Origin: Rubripirellula lacrimiformis
Lineage (GTDB): Bacteria; Planctomycetota; Planctomycetia; Pirellulales; Pirellulaceae
Assembly: GCF_007741535.1 (NCBI RefSeq)
Contig: NZ_CP036525.1
Span: 6,758,001-6,822,000 of the forward strand
DNA length: 64,000 bases
Direction of reading: 5' to 3'
Shown here: one piece after another, positions 18,451 to 29,638 of the stretch
Position numbering within the stretch: position 1 is the first letter of the stretch
Layout: every line of letters starts with the position of its first letter
The notes under the pieces: generated by a model
The model's database searches: none
What the model saw: only the letters and a program-made list of their open reading frames with translations
Told to the model about the DNA's origin: nothing
Program-made: the position numbers and the translations under genes

Positions 18451-19560
18451 TTACTTCGCCGCGCCACCGTCTTTGGCGAGCGTCTTCATGTATTCGATCA
18501 GCGAATAGATGTCGTCGTCGCTGAGTTGTCCTTTGTAGCTAGGCATGACGGGCTGGTACCCGGCAACGACCTGAGCCTTGGGGTACAGGATCGATTCGCG
18601 GATGTAGTTTTCGTCCGCGTTGATCTTGTCGCCGGTGATCATTTCTTCCGGCCGACCGTATAGCTCGGCAAAGGATGGTCCAACTCGCTTGGTCCCATCA
18701 ATGCTGTGACAGCCCGCGCAACCGCGGTTCTTGTAGAGTTTTTCGCCGTATTCGGCAGGCGGCACGCTGGCGTCCCGCTTGCTGTACTGTTTGATCCAAG
18801 CATTCAGATCCTCCAGCGTTTCGTGAACGACGACGACCGTTTGCATTTCCGAGTGGTTCGTACCGCAGTACTCGGCACAGTACAGGTCATAAAAGCGGTA
18901 ACCATCGGGCGTGAACTGGTGCTCGTCAAAGTTCCAGCTTTCCCCGAGGTCCTTGGTCTGCTTGATGGCCGCAGCCAGTTCTTCGTCGCTAACTTTTTCG
19001 CTTGCGACGGTGGGTTTGAACCACATGTAGTTGTACCGACCAGGAACGATGTCCTTTTTGGCACGGAACGCGGGGATGTAAAGGCTGTGGATGACATCGG
19101 TCGAACGCATCGACAGTTTGACCGGTTCGTCTTTAAGAATGTGCAATTCAGGGTGGAACACACCCGAGCCGTAGTCGATGGTCCAGCCCCACTTGAAAGC
19201 TTGGACGTTGATTTCGTTGGCCCCATCAGGCACGTCTCGCATTTCCAAGAACGCTTTGGCGCCAAAGATGAACATCCCGACCAAGAAGAACGACGGCACG
19301 ATCGACCAGGTGACTTCCAAGACCGTGTTGTGAGCAACGTTGCTTTCGGCCTTGGTTCCCTTGGGCTTGTTGTACTTCACGGCGAAGTAGAACAACGCGA
19401 TCACGATCGGGACAAAGAACACCATGCAGGTGATCGTGATCCAATAGTAAAGCGAATCGTTGATTTCCGAGAACGAAGATGCTGATTCGGGAAACCATGC
19501 ATACGGTTCGCTGTAGTCGCCGAGCAACGAAAAGGCTTTGGGAAGGTTCATCAACATCAT
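18451..19560 (-). CDS. coxB: Cytochrome c oxidase subunit II fused to cytochrome c
   Basis: 369 residues. Two N-terminal membrane helices (YYWITITCMVFFVPIVIALF and SIVPSFFLVGMFIFGAKAFL) are followed by the CuA domain (IHSLYIPAFRAKKD; then YCAEYCGTNHSEM at about 226-240 with both Cys and the His). A C-terminal cytochrome c domain follows, with CAGCH near 280 and a later Met ligand (MPSYKGQLSD). The fusion defines a caa3 oxidase, which accepts electrons through its own heme. Several start Met are possible (19560, 19557, 19551). Next in the operon are subunits I, III and IV. Confidence 0.96.
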   Translation of the reverse strand: MMLMNLPKAFSLLGDYSEPYAWFPESASSFSEINDSLYYWITITCMVFFVPIVIALFYFAVKYNKPKGTKAESNVAHNTVLEVTWSIVPSFFLVGMFIFGAKAFLEMRDVPDGANEINVQAFKWGWTIDYGSGVFHPELHILKDEPVKLSMRSTDVIHSLYIPAFRAKKDIVPGRYNYMWFKPTVASEKVSDEELAAAIKQTKDLGESWNFDEHQFTPDGYRFYDLYCAEYCGTNHSEMQTVVVVHETLEDLNAWIKQYSKRDASVPPAEYGEKLYKNRGCAGCHSIDGTKRVGPSFAELYGRPEEMITGDKINADENYIRESILYPKAQVVAGYQPVMPSYKGQLSDDDIYSLIEYMKTLAKDGGAAK

Positions 19561-19623
19561 GACGGCAATGGGACGATTTGAAATTTTGAAAGGTATCTGT
19601 AGCAGCGAGTGAATCGACCGTGA

Positions 19624-20628
19624 TCACTCGCGAGGTTGTTCGGGCGGGCCGTTGTCGACTTCGACCGCGGACGCAGATTGAACGTTCACGTTCCCTTTGC
19701 GACCGATCCAATAGGGGGCCAAACACACCAACATCAACCCGATCGTTGCAGCTCCGCCGAGTCGCATGATTCGCCATGCCTGCGGAACGTAACTGTTGCT
19801 GTCGGGATCGTAACTAAAGCACCACAGGATCAGTTGATCGACTTTGGTACCGACGGTGCCCTCACCGGCTTCCACCAGGGCTTTCCGTAAATCTTCGGGT
19901 TCGAAAGCGACGGCCAGGGAATAACGCGTGATGACTCCCTTGGGCGACACAAACGCCAACATGGCTGGGTGGTAATACTCCCCCGACTTTGCGTCGCGGG
20001 TGTACCGAAAACCCAGCACGTCAGCCAACTTGGTAATGATCGGTTGTTGAGCGGTACAGAACTCCCATCCCTCTTCCACACCAGGCTGGCTGGGGATCAG
20101 TTGTTCGGTGTACTTCGTTTTTGTTTTTCGCGCGGTCGCAGTCGACTCTTTCGGGTCGATGCTAACGCTAAGCATTTGAAAGTCTTTGCCAATCTGCAGA
20201 TCCAGATCCGCCAGCGACTTTGCCAACTGGTTCAACTGCACGTTGCAAAGCATCGGACAGTTGCTGTAGTTCAACGAAACAATGGTGGGTTTGTTGCCGT
20301 CGATGTAGTAGCCGGTTTTGACCTTACGGCCCATCGAATCGGTCAGCGGCAAGTCCAGTGGAATCTGGGCTCCCAGGTTCTGGTCAACCGTGACGTTTTC
20401 AACTTCGCGTGGCACACCATCGTTCAGCGTGACGTCTTGCCCACTTTGCAATCCTTGGGCCAGGACCAGCGATGGCCCACCAGCCAATAGCGAGATCAAA
20501 CCAAGGGCGACGACCGCGATGGTGGTGCGAGCGTCACCCGAACCCGCCATCGGCCGAACCGACCGGGGGTTTCCGAGCGTCGGCGCTTCGGAAGAGTTAG
20601 GTTTCGTCGCTACCACTTTTCTTTTCAT
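19624..20628 (-). CDS. SCO1/SenC-family copper chaperone for CuA assembly
   Basis: 334 residues. A signal or anchor segment (TTIAVVALGLISLLAGG) precedes a thioredoxin-like SCO domain with the copper-binding CPMLC near 122-126 and the distal His in YYHPAM near 217. A second membrane segment lies near the C-terminus (GAATIGLMLVCLAPYWIG), so the protein is tethered at both ends. SCO proteins deliver copper to the CuA site of subunit II, the next gene. The annotated start overlaps the upstream small gene by 32 bases; an alternative Met at 20550 would remove the overlap. Neither has a good ribosome site. Confidence 0.92.
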   Translation of the reverse strand: MKRKVVATKPNSSEAPTLGNPRSVRPMAGSGDARTTIAVVALGLISLLAGGPSLVLAQGLQSGQDVTLNDGVPREVENVTVDQNLGAQIPLDLPLTDSMGRKVKTGYYIDGNKPTIVSLNYSNCPMLCNVQLNQLAKSLADLDLQIGKDFQMLSVSIDPKESTATARKTKTKYTEQLIPSQPGVEEGWEFCTAQQPIITKLADVLGFRYTRDAKSGEYYHPAMLAFVSPKGVITRYSLAVAFEPEDLRKALVEAGEGTVGTKVDQLILWCFSYDPDSNSYVPQAWRIMRLGGAATIGLMLVCLAPYWIGRKGNVNVQSASAVEVDNGPPEQPRE

Positions 20629-20920
20629 TGCTGGAGCCGTTTGCCTTGTCCTTCACCATCATTTCGATGGCGTCTTTGACCGGAATCGTAATGCGACCCG
20701 TGTCGGAGTCGACGCCAAATTCAGAGACCTGCGCCGTTTGCTCGCTCAAAATCAGGTTCTGGCGGCGATAATCGCTTTGCGCGGCAGTCTCGGCTTCCTG
20801 CCAGTCGTTCATCGTGTAGTACAGCACTTGAACCGCCAAAGCGGTCACTGCCGTCACAACCACCGAAATGATTCCTACTGTGAAGATCCGTTTCACGTTC
20901 AGGTCGTCGTAAGCTGCCAT
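20597..20920 (-). CDS. Small single-helix membrane protein in the ACIII-oxidase operon
   Basis: 107 residues: a short N-terminus (MAAYDDLNVKRIFTVG), one membrane helix (IISVVVTAVTALAVQVLYYT), then a soluble segment (TGRITIPVKDAIEMMVKD) ending in a charged tail. It sits between actF and the SCO gene and overlaps the latter. The IPV-x-x-AI-x-x-M block is seen in small proteins encoded with alternative complex III in other bacteria, so it may be an accessory subunit. The function is otherwise unknown. Confidence 0.75.
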   Translation of the reverse strand: MAAYDDLNVKRIFTVGIISVVVTAVTALAVQVLYYTMNDWQEAETAAQSDYRRQNLILSEQTAQVSEFGVDSDTGRITIPVKDAIEMMVKDKANGSSNEKKSGSDET

Positions 20921-21004
20921 GTCTCTATTGTGGTGAAAAACGTGATGGATAGGGGGGAAATTGCCTCCGACTGCGTCATCACGACGCAGCCAATCGCAGG
21001 CCGT

Positions 21005-22267
21005 TTAAACGTTCTCGAAAGCCATGGATTCGGCCAATCGAGGATCACGCACGGCCACCACTTTGGTTCCGCTGGCGACCTTTAGCACTAACCCCGTCAA
21101 CAAAGCTGACATACCTAGGGCACACATCACTGCCGACGCCACACCGACGAATTGCACCGAATACGGCAATTCGCTAGCAACCGCAGCCTCTGGCATGATG
21201 ATCCAGAACAGGTCGAAAAAGTGCATGACCAGCACGTAGGCTGCCCAAAACACGACGATTCCCGGGCGACGACGCACATACATGCTCATCAAGCCCAAGA
21301 ATGGCAGCATCCAGTGCAGGAAGATCAGTGCCACGGTCATGGTCCCCCACCCGCCCAATTGACGGTGATAGATCCACTCGGTTTCTTCGGGAATGTTCCC
21401 GTACCAAATCAACATGTACTGACTGAACGCGATGTACATCCAAAACAACAGGAAGCCGAAAATCAGCTTGGCAAGGTCGTGGTAGTGTTCCACCGTGACC
21501 TCGTCCCGCATCGCACCCTTTTTCTGCAGCACGAAGGCGGCCACCGCAAGCATGCAGTGAGTTGCCAGCACGCTGCCGGCGAACAGGTACACGCCGAACA
21601 TGGTCGAAAACCACATCGGTGCCAGGCTCATCACCCAGTCAAACGCTGCGAAAGAAGTGACTCCGCAGAATGCCATCGTGGCCGGACCGCTCCAGTACTG
21701 CAGCCGATCGGTGACCGCACGTTCGCCGGTTTCGTCCTGCTGCGTGCTGCCGCGGAAGAAATACAGGGCCAACACGATCCAAACCGCAAAGTAGATGATC
21801 GCACGGACGGCGAACCACCCCTGGCTGAGCCAGCGAGACTTTTCGGCCCATGCCAATGCTGGCAAATGGTTGTCGGTTGCAAATTGGGGATCGTCCCAGC
21901 GGTACAGCATCCCTTCGCTGAAGAACAACGTCAGCAGGATCGGCAGGAACAGGATCGCCAGGGGGATGACCATCATCATCACCAATTCGGCAATCCGTCG
22001 CACGACCGTGCTCCAGCCCGCCCGCACCAAGTGCTGAATCAGCACGAAGAACAGCGAACCGGTAGCCAGCGTCAGACAGTAGACAAAACCGGTCAGGTAG
22101 GCCGACATGCCGACTCGTGGGTTGCCCATGAAATTGCCGACAGCCCAGCCGGCGACCAGTAGCAACAAGCCACCGCCCAACATCGGCAGGGTCAATGCCG
22201 AAAGGGACGCGGGAAGCTTGAAGGCCGGATCATCGGCGGGTTTGACGACAGGGCGTGCGTGAGACAT
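21005..22267 (-). CDS. actF: Alternative complex III subunit ActF
   Basis: 420 residues with about ten membrane helices; for example LTLPMLGGGLLLLVAGWAVG at 26-45 and FGFLLFWMYIAFSQYMLIWY. The latter block is typical of ActF, the shorter paralogue of the NrfD-like subunit ActC. The start at MSHARPVVKPADD is unambiguous. ActC and ActF form the quinol-binding membrane core of ACIII. The gene follows actDE and precedes the small membrane protein gene. Confidence 0.93.
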   Translation of the reverse strand: MSHARPVVKPADDPAFKLPASLSALTLPMLGGGLLLLVAGWAVGNFMGNPRVGMSAYLTGFVYCLTLATGSLFFVLIQHLVRAGWSTVVRRIAELVMMMVIPLAILFLPILLTLFFSEGMLYRWDDPQFATDNHLPALAWAEKSRWLSQGWFAVRAIIYFAVWIVLALYFFRGSTQQDETGERAVTDRLQYWSGPATMAFCGVTSFAAFDWVMSLAPMWFSTMFGVYLFAGSVLATHCMLAVAAFVLQKKGAMRDEVTVEHYHDLAKLIFGFLLFWMYIAFSQYMLIWYGNIPEETEWIYHRQLGGWGTMTVALIFLHWMLPFLGLMSMYVRRRPGIVVFWAAYVLVMHFFDLFWIIMPEAAVASELPYSVQFVGVASAVMCALGMSALLTGLVLKVASGTKVVAVRDPRLAESMAFENV

Positions 22268-22369
22268 CAGTGCGAACGCTTGTAAAAATCAAGTGAAGTG
22301 ATGGTATTTCATGAGGCTGGTCGAGCACCGCGAACCGGTTCGACCGAGCCTTCTTTCGTATCGAACCGA

Positions 22370-23806
22370 TTAGGTCGACGATTTCTTTTCGGCAGCGGCT
22401 TTCGCGGCTGATTCTTCGGCAGCCTTTTTCTCAGCCGCCGCTTGTTCCGCTAGCTTCTTGTCGACCGCTGCTTTTCGCTTTTCGATCGCTGCACGCTTGG
22501 CGACAGGCACCAAGTCGATGGATGCGTTCTGGCTCTTCTGCAAGGCCCGCACATAAGCAACGATTGCCCAACGGTTTTCGGTCGTGATCTGACCAGCGTA
22601 GCCAGGCATTTTGCGAATCCCGTTGCTGATCGTGTTGAACAGTTTTCCGTCGGGATACTTGTCGGCGTACAGGCTGTCCTGGTGCAACGAGGATGGCGGC
22701 ACCCAAGTGGCGGCCAAAATCTTCTGTGCACGTCGGTTGACCAGCCCGTTTCCGGCACCGTTCATCCCGTGGCAAACCGAGCAGTAGATGCCGAACTGTT
22801 CCTGGCCCTTCTGCAACGTTTCCATCGAAATTTCGCGTGGGTTGTCCGTCAACCAAGGCGTGGTTTCCATGACGCTGGCGGTAGCGGCGGCAGGCGCCGC
22901 CGCTTCGGCCTCTTCCTTGGCTTCCGCATCATCCAGTGCTCGGACCAACATCGCGGCGCGAGGGCTATCGATCTTAGCCAGCGCTTCGACGTCGATACCG
23001 GTCTGGTAGTTCAGGTCCATTTGGCCACGGGCCACGGTACCTGGAACATCCGGACGCATCGCCCGTGCATCGCCGAACAAAGTGGTACTTTGCTGAGCGT
23101 CTTTCGAGGGCGAAAAATCCATGTCGTAAAAAACGTGAAAACGCGGCAAGGGACTGTTCGTCACTCGCATCTTCAAAACGACCAACAGTGGGATGATCGA
23201 CAACGCCATCACCACGATCCAAGTCGTGAAGATGAACTTGGGCACTTTGCTGGGCGAGTCATCCTCGAGCACGGTCGTGATGTATTCACTTCCGGTGTCC
23301 CCGAGCAACTTTTCGACACCTGCACGATCGTATCGCGAGTCGGTCGAATCGATGAACAGCACAAACCGGTCGTCGGTCACGCGATCGAATCGCGGATCGG
23401 TGAAGACCGGGTTGCTGAATTTCGGCAGCCCGTTCAGAGCCCACATTCCAAAGAACGCACCAAACGATGCGAACAAAATGGTCAATTCAAACGCAACCGG
23501 AATGAAGGCCGGCAACGAGATGAAGGGCTTGCCCGAGATAATGTACGGATAATCAATGCCGTTCATCCAGATCTGCATCAGCAGACCGGTGGCGGTGCCG
23601 GTCAGACCGCACACCAGCACGATCCACGGCAATTTCGTTGGCTTGATCCCCAGCGCCTTATCGATCCCGTGAACCGCGAAGGGTGCAAACGCATCCGTCT
23701 TGGTGTAACCGGCATCGCGAACGCGACGACAAGCATCCATCAGGGTATCGACCGAGGTGTACTCGGCAGCGATTCCGTGAACTTTTTTATCGTTGGTTTC
23801 AGACAT
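22370..23806 (-). CDS. actD: Fused ActD (DUF3341) and ActE (cytochrome c) subunit of alternative complex III
   Basis: 478 residues. Residues 1-175 are a DUF3341/ActD domain with two membrane helices (KLPWIVLVCGLTGTATGLLM and AFIPVAFELTILFASFGAFF). A further membrane segment lies near 205 (FIFTTWIVVMALSIIPLLVV). From about 325 a monoheme cytochrome c domain follows (CSVCHG near 339; Met in MPGYAGQI), which is ActE. The C-terminus is a Lys/Ala/Glu-rich helix. In many bacteria ActD and ActE are separate genes. ATG 23806 lies 10 bases after the actC stop; an upstream ATG at 23833 would overlap actC. The heme hands electrons from ActA/B toward the oxidase. Confidence 0.92.
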   Translation of the reverse strand: MSETNDKKVHGIAAEYTSVDTLMDACRRVRDAGYTKTDAFAPFAVHGIDKALGIKPTKLPWIVLVCGLTGTATGLLMQIWMNGIDYPYIISGKPFISLPAFIPVAFELTILFASFGAFFGMWALNGLPKFSNPVFTDPRFDRVTDDRFVLFIDSTDSRYDRAGVEKLLGDTGSEYITTVLEDDSPSKVPKFIFTTWIVVMALSIIPLLVVLKMRVTNSPLPRFHVFYDMDFSPSKDAQQSTTLFGDARAMRPDVPGTVARGQMDLNYQTGIDVEALAKIDSPRAAMLVRALDDAEAKEEAEAAAPAAATASVMETTPWLTDNPREISMETLQKGQEQFGIYCSVCHGMNGAGNGLVNRRAQKILAATWVPPSSLHQDSLYADKYPDGKLFNTISNGIRKMPGYAGQITTENRWAIVAYVRALQKSQNASIDLVPVAKRAAIEKRKAAVDKKLAEQAAAEKKAAEESAAKAAAEKKSST

Positions 23807-23816
23807 CGTTATTTTT

Positions 23817-25223
<1,407 letters not shown>

Positions 25224-25306
25224 GAGTGATAGGTTTCAGGAGTGTAGGTAGAAAGTTTTAGGGTGCTGGCGGCAGGGCCAGCGGCGAAACGAAACGATCA
25301 GCGTTC

Positions 25307-28300
25307 TTATTCTTTGTGATCGCCATCAGCATGTTCTTCATGCCCATGTTCGTCATGCCCGTGTTCGTCATGCCCATGACCGGCATGGCCATCGTGGCCG
25401 TGACCTTCGGAATCGTGGTCGCCATGATGAGGCGCCTTCAAAGTCGCCAGATCATTCAACTGAGCTGCCGTCATCAACCGCTTAGGCGTGTTTCGAACGC
25501 GAGCGAGATATTCGGTACGCGGCTTGACGTTCAACTGGCCAAGCATCCCGTAACTGCGAACGTCGGCTCGCTTCTTCGACACAACCGAGTTGGGGTCTTG
25601 GATATCGCCAAAGTCGATCGCTCGGGTCGGGCAAGCCGACTGACACGCGGTGACGATGTCGCCATCTTGGATACGACGATCTTCTTTGCGTGCGGTGATT
25701 TTGCCCTTTTCGATCCGTTGGACACAGTAGGTGCATTTTTCCATCACACCACGACCGCGAACGGTCACGTCCGGATTCATCACCAACGCCTGCAGCTTGC
25801 GATTGGCACTTTCGATGTTGCTTGGATAAGCATCGACACCGTAGCCAACCCCAACGTCCGAGTTGTAGTTGAAGTAATTGAAGCGGCGAACTTTGAACGG
25901 ACAGTTGTTGGCACAGTACCGAGTCCCGATGCATCGGTTGTAGGCCATCGCGTTGAGGCCTTCGTCGGTGTGAACCGTCGCGGCAACAGGACAAACCTGT
26001 TCACACGGTGCGGTTTCACAGTGCATGCACGCGACCGGTTCTTGAACCACGTCGGCGTTGTCTTCATCGCCTTGGAAGTAACGGTCGATCCGGATCCAGT
26101 GCATTTCGCGACTGTTCAAGACCTGTTCGCGACCGACGATCGGAACGTTGTTTTCGCTTTGACAAGCCACGACACAGGCGTTGCAGCCGATGCACTTGGT
26201 CAAGTCGATCGACATTCCCCACTGGGGCAAGTCGGGCTTTTCGATCTGGATCGTGTTGATCGGTTCGTCCCACGGTGATCCAGCACGGCCAACCTTGGGC
26301 ACGTGAGGGCCCTTGGATTCAGCAAACTCAGGCACTTTTTCCAGCAATGCCGTGGTGCCTTCGCGGACCAGGGTAAAGCTTCGCTGCTGAGTTTCGTTGC
26401 GGCCGCCTTCGTCGATCGCCCAGTGATCCTGGGTGGTCGCGATCTCGGTGTCTTCGTAACGAGGCCGACCTTCGACGCCATAAGCGACCTGCATCGAATC
26501 GATGCTTCGCAGCGGCGAAACGTCGATGCCGACAATAGGCACGTCTTTGGCTAGGCTGCCACCGACCATACCGGCTCGGGTTCGACCGTAACCGATGGTT
26601 GCGACAACCACGCCAGGCGCTAGACCGGGCATTTCGTAAACCGGCAATTCGATTTTTGCATCACCGACTCGCAGGGCGGCGGCCAATTCGTGCTTCACGC
26701 CAAGGGTCCGGGCGGTCGCTGGGCTCATCACCGCAGCATTGTCCCAGCACATCTTGGTCAGCGACTGAGGCAATTCCTGCAGCCAACCATTGTTTGCAAA
26801 GCGTCCGTCGTACAAGCCATCGGCCGGAACAAACAGGACTTCCATCGCGTCTTTGTTTGGCTCGGTAACCGCAACCGGTGCGTCGGCGGTCAATGCTTCG
26901 CCTTCGCCTTGGGGCTGAAGATCCGATGCCACGACAACGCCTTCGGCATAACCGTCGTGCAGCAGCGATCGCCATTGACGATCACTCATGGCCGAACCAG
27001 CCAATTCATCGGCAGTGCGACGAACGATTGCCATCGCGTCGGTTTCGCCATCACCCAACATCGCAGCCAAGACTTCGGGAGTCGTTCGGCCGCCCAGCAG
27101 TGGCAAAATCTGAGGCTGACAGACGCCATAATGGCCATCGTCACCCACCACGTCGCCCCAGGATTCCAGCGGGTGCGCCAACGGCAGCGACCACTTGCAG
27201 GCATATCCAGTTTCGTCGTCGTATTCACCCAGGTAGATCGAATTGTCGACCTTGGCGATCGCGCCAGCCAGATCGACATCGCCGGGTGCCGTGAAGACTG
27301 GGTTGTCGCCCAGAATCAGCAGCGAATCGATATCGCCAGCATTGATCTTGGCAACCAGGTCCTTCAACCCGACCGATTCGCCCAACTCGGCGTCCACCGC
27401 TGGCATGAACGATTGGGACTTGCCCAACGAACCCAGCTTTTGATTCATACGAATGCCAGCAGCAACGGCTTTGGCACCCAAGGCTTCGCCGACCACGACA
27501 ACCGCTTTATCGCCTGCCGCCGCAATGTCGTGGGCAGCAACGTCCAAGAACCGTTCCAAACGTTCGGCGGGGCCGAGTTCGTTGAACGGCTTGTCGCCTT
27601 CGCCCGAATGATCCGCTTGATCTTCCCCAGCCAAGGCTTCGACACGACGCCCAAGTTCAGCCAAGAAGGCCGGCATTTGGCTAGGCTGAAGCGCCAATCG
27701 CGTATCAGCACTCGCTCCCGTACCGGTGTATCCGCCTTCGACGACATACAGACGGTTCATATCGCCAGCAACAGGATCACGCCGCTTCGCAAAACTGCGA
27801 GCCGCGGTGATCATCGCCTTGTCCTTGCCCAGGACATCGGCTTCCAGAGTCAGGACGACATCCGCCTGATCCAGCGACAACACCTGCTTGGCAGGCTTAC
27901 CGAATACGGTTGCAGTGGCCTGGGCCATCGCGTCGCCCGAAACCGAATCAAAACGACACAGCGTCGCCTTCGGCATTTTCTTCCGCAGCGATTTCAGCAT
28001 CCGCACGGTCGACGGCGAATGAGTGGGCGACATCAGCACGGCAAACTTAGATCCGCCGGCATTCGACGCAGCGGATTTAACCAGCGACTGACCAAAGGAT
28101 TCAAACGCATCCCAGCCCAGCGGTTCGCGATTCTCTCCACCGCGACGCAGCAAGAAACCGGCGTCACCGCGAGCACGATCGGGATCGTACAGACCCAGGA
28201 TCGAGGCCTGCGAAAAGACGTCTGTTCCGCCGCCACCGGGATGATCGCCATTGGGTTCAATCTTCAACGGACGACCGTCAAAGCTGGTGACCAACAGGTT

Positions 28301-28633
28301 ATAAACGCGACCGGCCAATTCGAAATTGGTGGCACGGCTATAGGTTTCGCCGGGGACACGCCCTTCGGGACGGATCACAAACGGCAGAATTTCTTCTTCG
28401 GGATAGCGACAACCGGCCGCACCGACCAGCGCCAACGACGCCCCCATCAACTGCATCCAGCGACGGCGAGAAACGCCTTCGGGGAACTCGGACGCTGCGA
28501 CGGGAAATTCACGATCGAGATACTGTTCGAACTCTTCGCCGCCACGGAACTCAGACAGACTGCGCCAATACTGCGGGCGTGCCTTTTCCTGGGTGGTTTC
28601 GGGACTCGAAGGTTCCGTGTGGTTCAGGGTCAT
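25307..28633 (-). CDS. actB: Alternative complex III Fe-S/molybdopterin-like subunit ActB
   Basis: 1108 residues. After a 55-residue leader there is a Tat-like SRRRWMQLMGASLALVGAAG followed by Cys (lipobox-like). A molybdopterin-oxidoreductase-like domain (about 100-750) follows; in ACIII it holds no Mo cofactor. The C-terminal ferredoxin-like domain has four Cys clusters: CIGCNACVVACQSENN, CMHCETAPCEQVCP, CIGTRYCANNCP, and CTYC with CQSACPTRAIDFG. These bind the Fe-S clusters. The last ~40 residues are a His/Gly/Asp-rich tail (HGHDGHAGHGHDEHGHDEHG). It passes electrons from quinol to the cytochrome subunits. Confidence 0.95.
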   Translation of the reverse strand: MTLNHTEPSSPETTQEKARPQYWRSLSEFRGGEEFEQYLDREFPVAASEFPEGVSRRRWMQLMGASLALVGAAGCRYPEEEILPFVIRPEGRVPGETYSRATNFELAGRVYNLLVTSFDGRPLKIEPNGDHPGGGGTDVFSQASILGLYDPDRARGDAGFLLRRGGENREPLGWDAFESFGQSLVKSAASNAGGSKFAVLMSPTHSPSTVRMLKSLRKKMPKATLCRFDSVSGDAMAQATATVFGKPAKQVLSLDQADVVLTLEADVLGKDKAMITAARSFAKRRDPVAGDMNRLYVVEGGYTGTGASADTRLALQPSQMPAFLAELGRRVEALAGEDQADHSGEGDKPFNELGPAERLERFLDVAAHDIAAAGDKAVVVVGEALGAKAVAAGIRMNQKLGSLGKSQSFMPAVDAELGESVGLKDLVAKINAGDIDSLLILGDNPVFTAPGDVDLAGAIAKVDNSIYLGEYDDETGYACKWSLPLAHPLESWGDVVGDDGHYGVCQPQILPLLGGRTTPEVLAAMLGDGETDAMAIVRRTADELAGSAMSDRQWRSLLHDGYAEGVVVASDLQPQGEGEALTADAPVAVTEPNKDAMEVLFVPADGLYDGRFANNGWLQELPQSLTKMCWDNAAVMSPATARTLGVKHELAAALRVGDAKIELPVYEMPGLAPGVVVATIGYGRTRAGMVGGSLAKDVPIVGIDVSPLRSIDSMQVAYGVEGRPRYEDTEIATTQDHWAIDEGGRNETQQRSFTLVREGTTALLEKVPEFAESKGPHVPKVGRAGSPWDEPINTIQIEKPDLPQWGMSIDLTKCIGCNACVVACQSENNVPIVGREQVLNSREMHWIRIDRYFQGDEDNADVVQEPVACMHCETAPCEQVCPVAATVHTDEGLNAMAYNRCIGTRYCANNCPFKVRRFNYFNYNSDVGVGYGVDAYPSNIESANRKLQALVMNPDVTVRGRGVMEKCTYCVQRIEKGKITARKEDRRIQDGDIVTACQSACPTRAIDFGDIQDPNSVVSKKRADVRSYGMLGQLNVKPRTEYLARVRNTPKRLMTAAQLNDLATLKAPHHGDHDSEGHGHDGHAGHGHDEHGHDEHGHEEHADGDHKE

Positions 28634-28746
28634 GTCGAGAAATTACGCAAGAAGGATGATGAATGGCTGGTTGATCGACGTTGCAGCGAGCCCAACGGCT
28701 CGCGGCATGCTGACTACGCCCACCGGAAAAAGCAGGCCAGAGAACA

Positions 28747-29436
28747 CTAGCGGTGACAGACAGCGCAGTGAACTTGCGGATTGATGTGGTGTTCTTCACG
28801 CCACTCTTTGGCGAACTCGGCTTGAGCCTCGGGCGACTCAAACTCCCAGTCCAACTTGGTCACAAATTCCTTGGGACGCAGGTGCGGCTCGGGATTGCGG
28901 TGACAGGTGATGCACCATGCCATCGACAACTCTTCGTGCTGATAGACCACTTCCATCTGGTCGACGCGTCCGTGACAGGACTTACAACTGACGCCCGAAT
29001 TGACGTGGGCGGCGTGGTTGAAGTACACGAATTCGGGCAGGTTATGGACTCGTTTCCAAGCCATGCTGCGGCCGGTTTCCCAGCTCTCGCGAATCGGTGC
29101 AAGCTTTGCACTTTCGGAATGGACCGCGGCAAGCGAGGTCACACCTTGGTCATTTGCCGGCGAATGGCAATTGACGCAGGTTGCCGTCGGCGGGATCGCC
29201 GCATGAGCAGCGTCGAAGACCGTGTTGTGACAGTACCGGCAGTCCATCTTCAGCTGACCGGCGTGGATCGCGTGACTGAAGGGGACCGGTTGAGTCGGCT
29301 GATACCCAATGTTCAGCGTGACAGGGTCCGTCAAAAGTCCGCCCATCGCACCGGCGAAGACGGCGCCTGCTGCAGCAGCAACCGCCAGTAAGCCCAGAAG
29401 CGGATTGACCCAGCGAGGAAACAAGAACCGTTGCAT
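28747..29436 (-). CDS. actA: Pentaheme cytochrome c subunit ActA of alternative complex III
   Basis: 229 residues from ATG 29436; a membrane anchor (NPLLGLLAVAAAAGAVFAGA) follows. Five CxxCH heme sites are present in order: CRYCH, CVNCH, CKSCH, CITCH and CAVCH. This matches ActA, the membrane-anchored pentaheme subunit. The upstream open frame extends to 29598 but adds no recognisable sequence and crosses the probable promoter. It is the first gene of the eleven-gene leftward operon. No Shine-Dalgarno site is visible. Confidence 0.94.
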   Translation of the reverse strand: MQRFLFPRWVNPLLGLLAVAAAAGAVFAGAMGGLLTDPVTLNIGYQPTQPVPFSHAIHAGQLKMDCRYCHNTVFDAAHAAIPPTATCVNCHSPANDQGVTSLAAVHSESAKLAPIRESWETGRSMAWKRVHNLPEFVYFNHAAHVNSGVSCKSCHGRVDQMEVVYQHEELSMAWCITCHRNPEPHLRPKEFVTKLDWEFESPEAQAEFAKEWREEHHINPQVHCAVCHR

Positions 29437-29544
29437 AGTATTACTGTTTGGCCTGTGAGAGACGAGAGACCGCGAAGTCATCACGGTTCCCTCCACACGG
29501 CGGGAGTAGAAAAAAGAAGGCGTCCGATGCCTGTATCGGCGGGC

Positions 29545-29574
29545 AGTATGACCGTGGTAGTAGCCAGCTTGCAA
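29545..29574 (-). promoter_or_regulatory. Candidate promoter of the ACIII-oxidase operon
   Basis: On the minus strand TTGCAA (29574-29569) is followed after 18 bases by CATACT (29550-29545), 109 bases upstream of the actA start. Both hexamers match the sigma-70 consensus in four of six positions, so the call is tentative. Confidence 0.35.
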
Positions 29575-29591
29575 TCCCGACCTGCAATTGA

Positions 29592-29638
29592 GCGACATTG
29601 TGTCGCACTACCGCACAGTTTCGACGCACAGTTGTGCG
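29592..29638. promoter_or_regulatory. Two palindromic sites upstream of the actA promoter candidate
   Basis: GCGACA-TTG-TGTCGC (29592-29606) and CGCACA-GT-TGTGCG (29625-29638) lie about 32 bases apart centre to centre, near three helical turns. A further CGCACAG half-site lies between them. They sit just upstream of the candidate -35 box, a position suited to an activator. The regulator is unknown. Confidence 0.4.

Noticed and set aside
26690-28750. 686-codon open frame antisense to actB
   Set aside because: Same reason; the sense strand carries the ActB Fe-S motifs, and the antisense product has no domain features.
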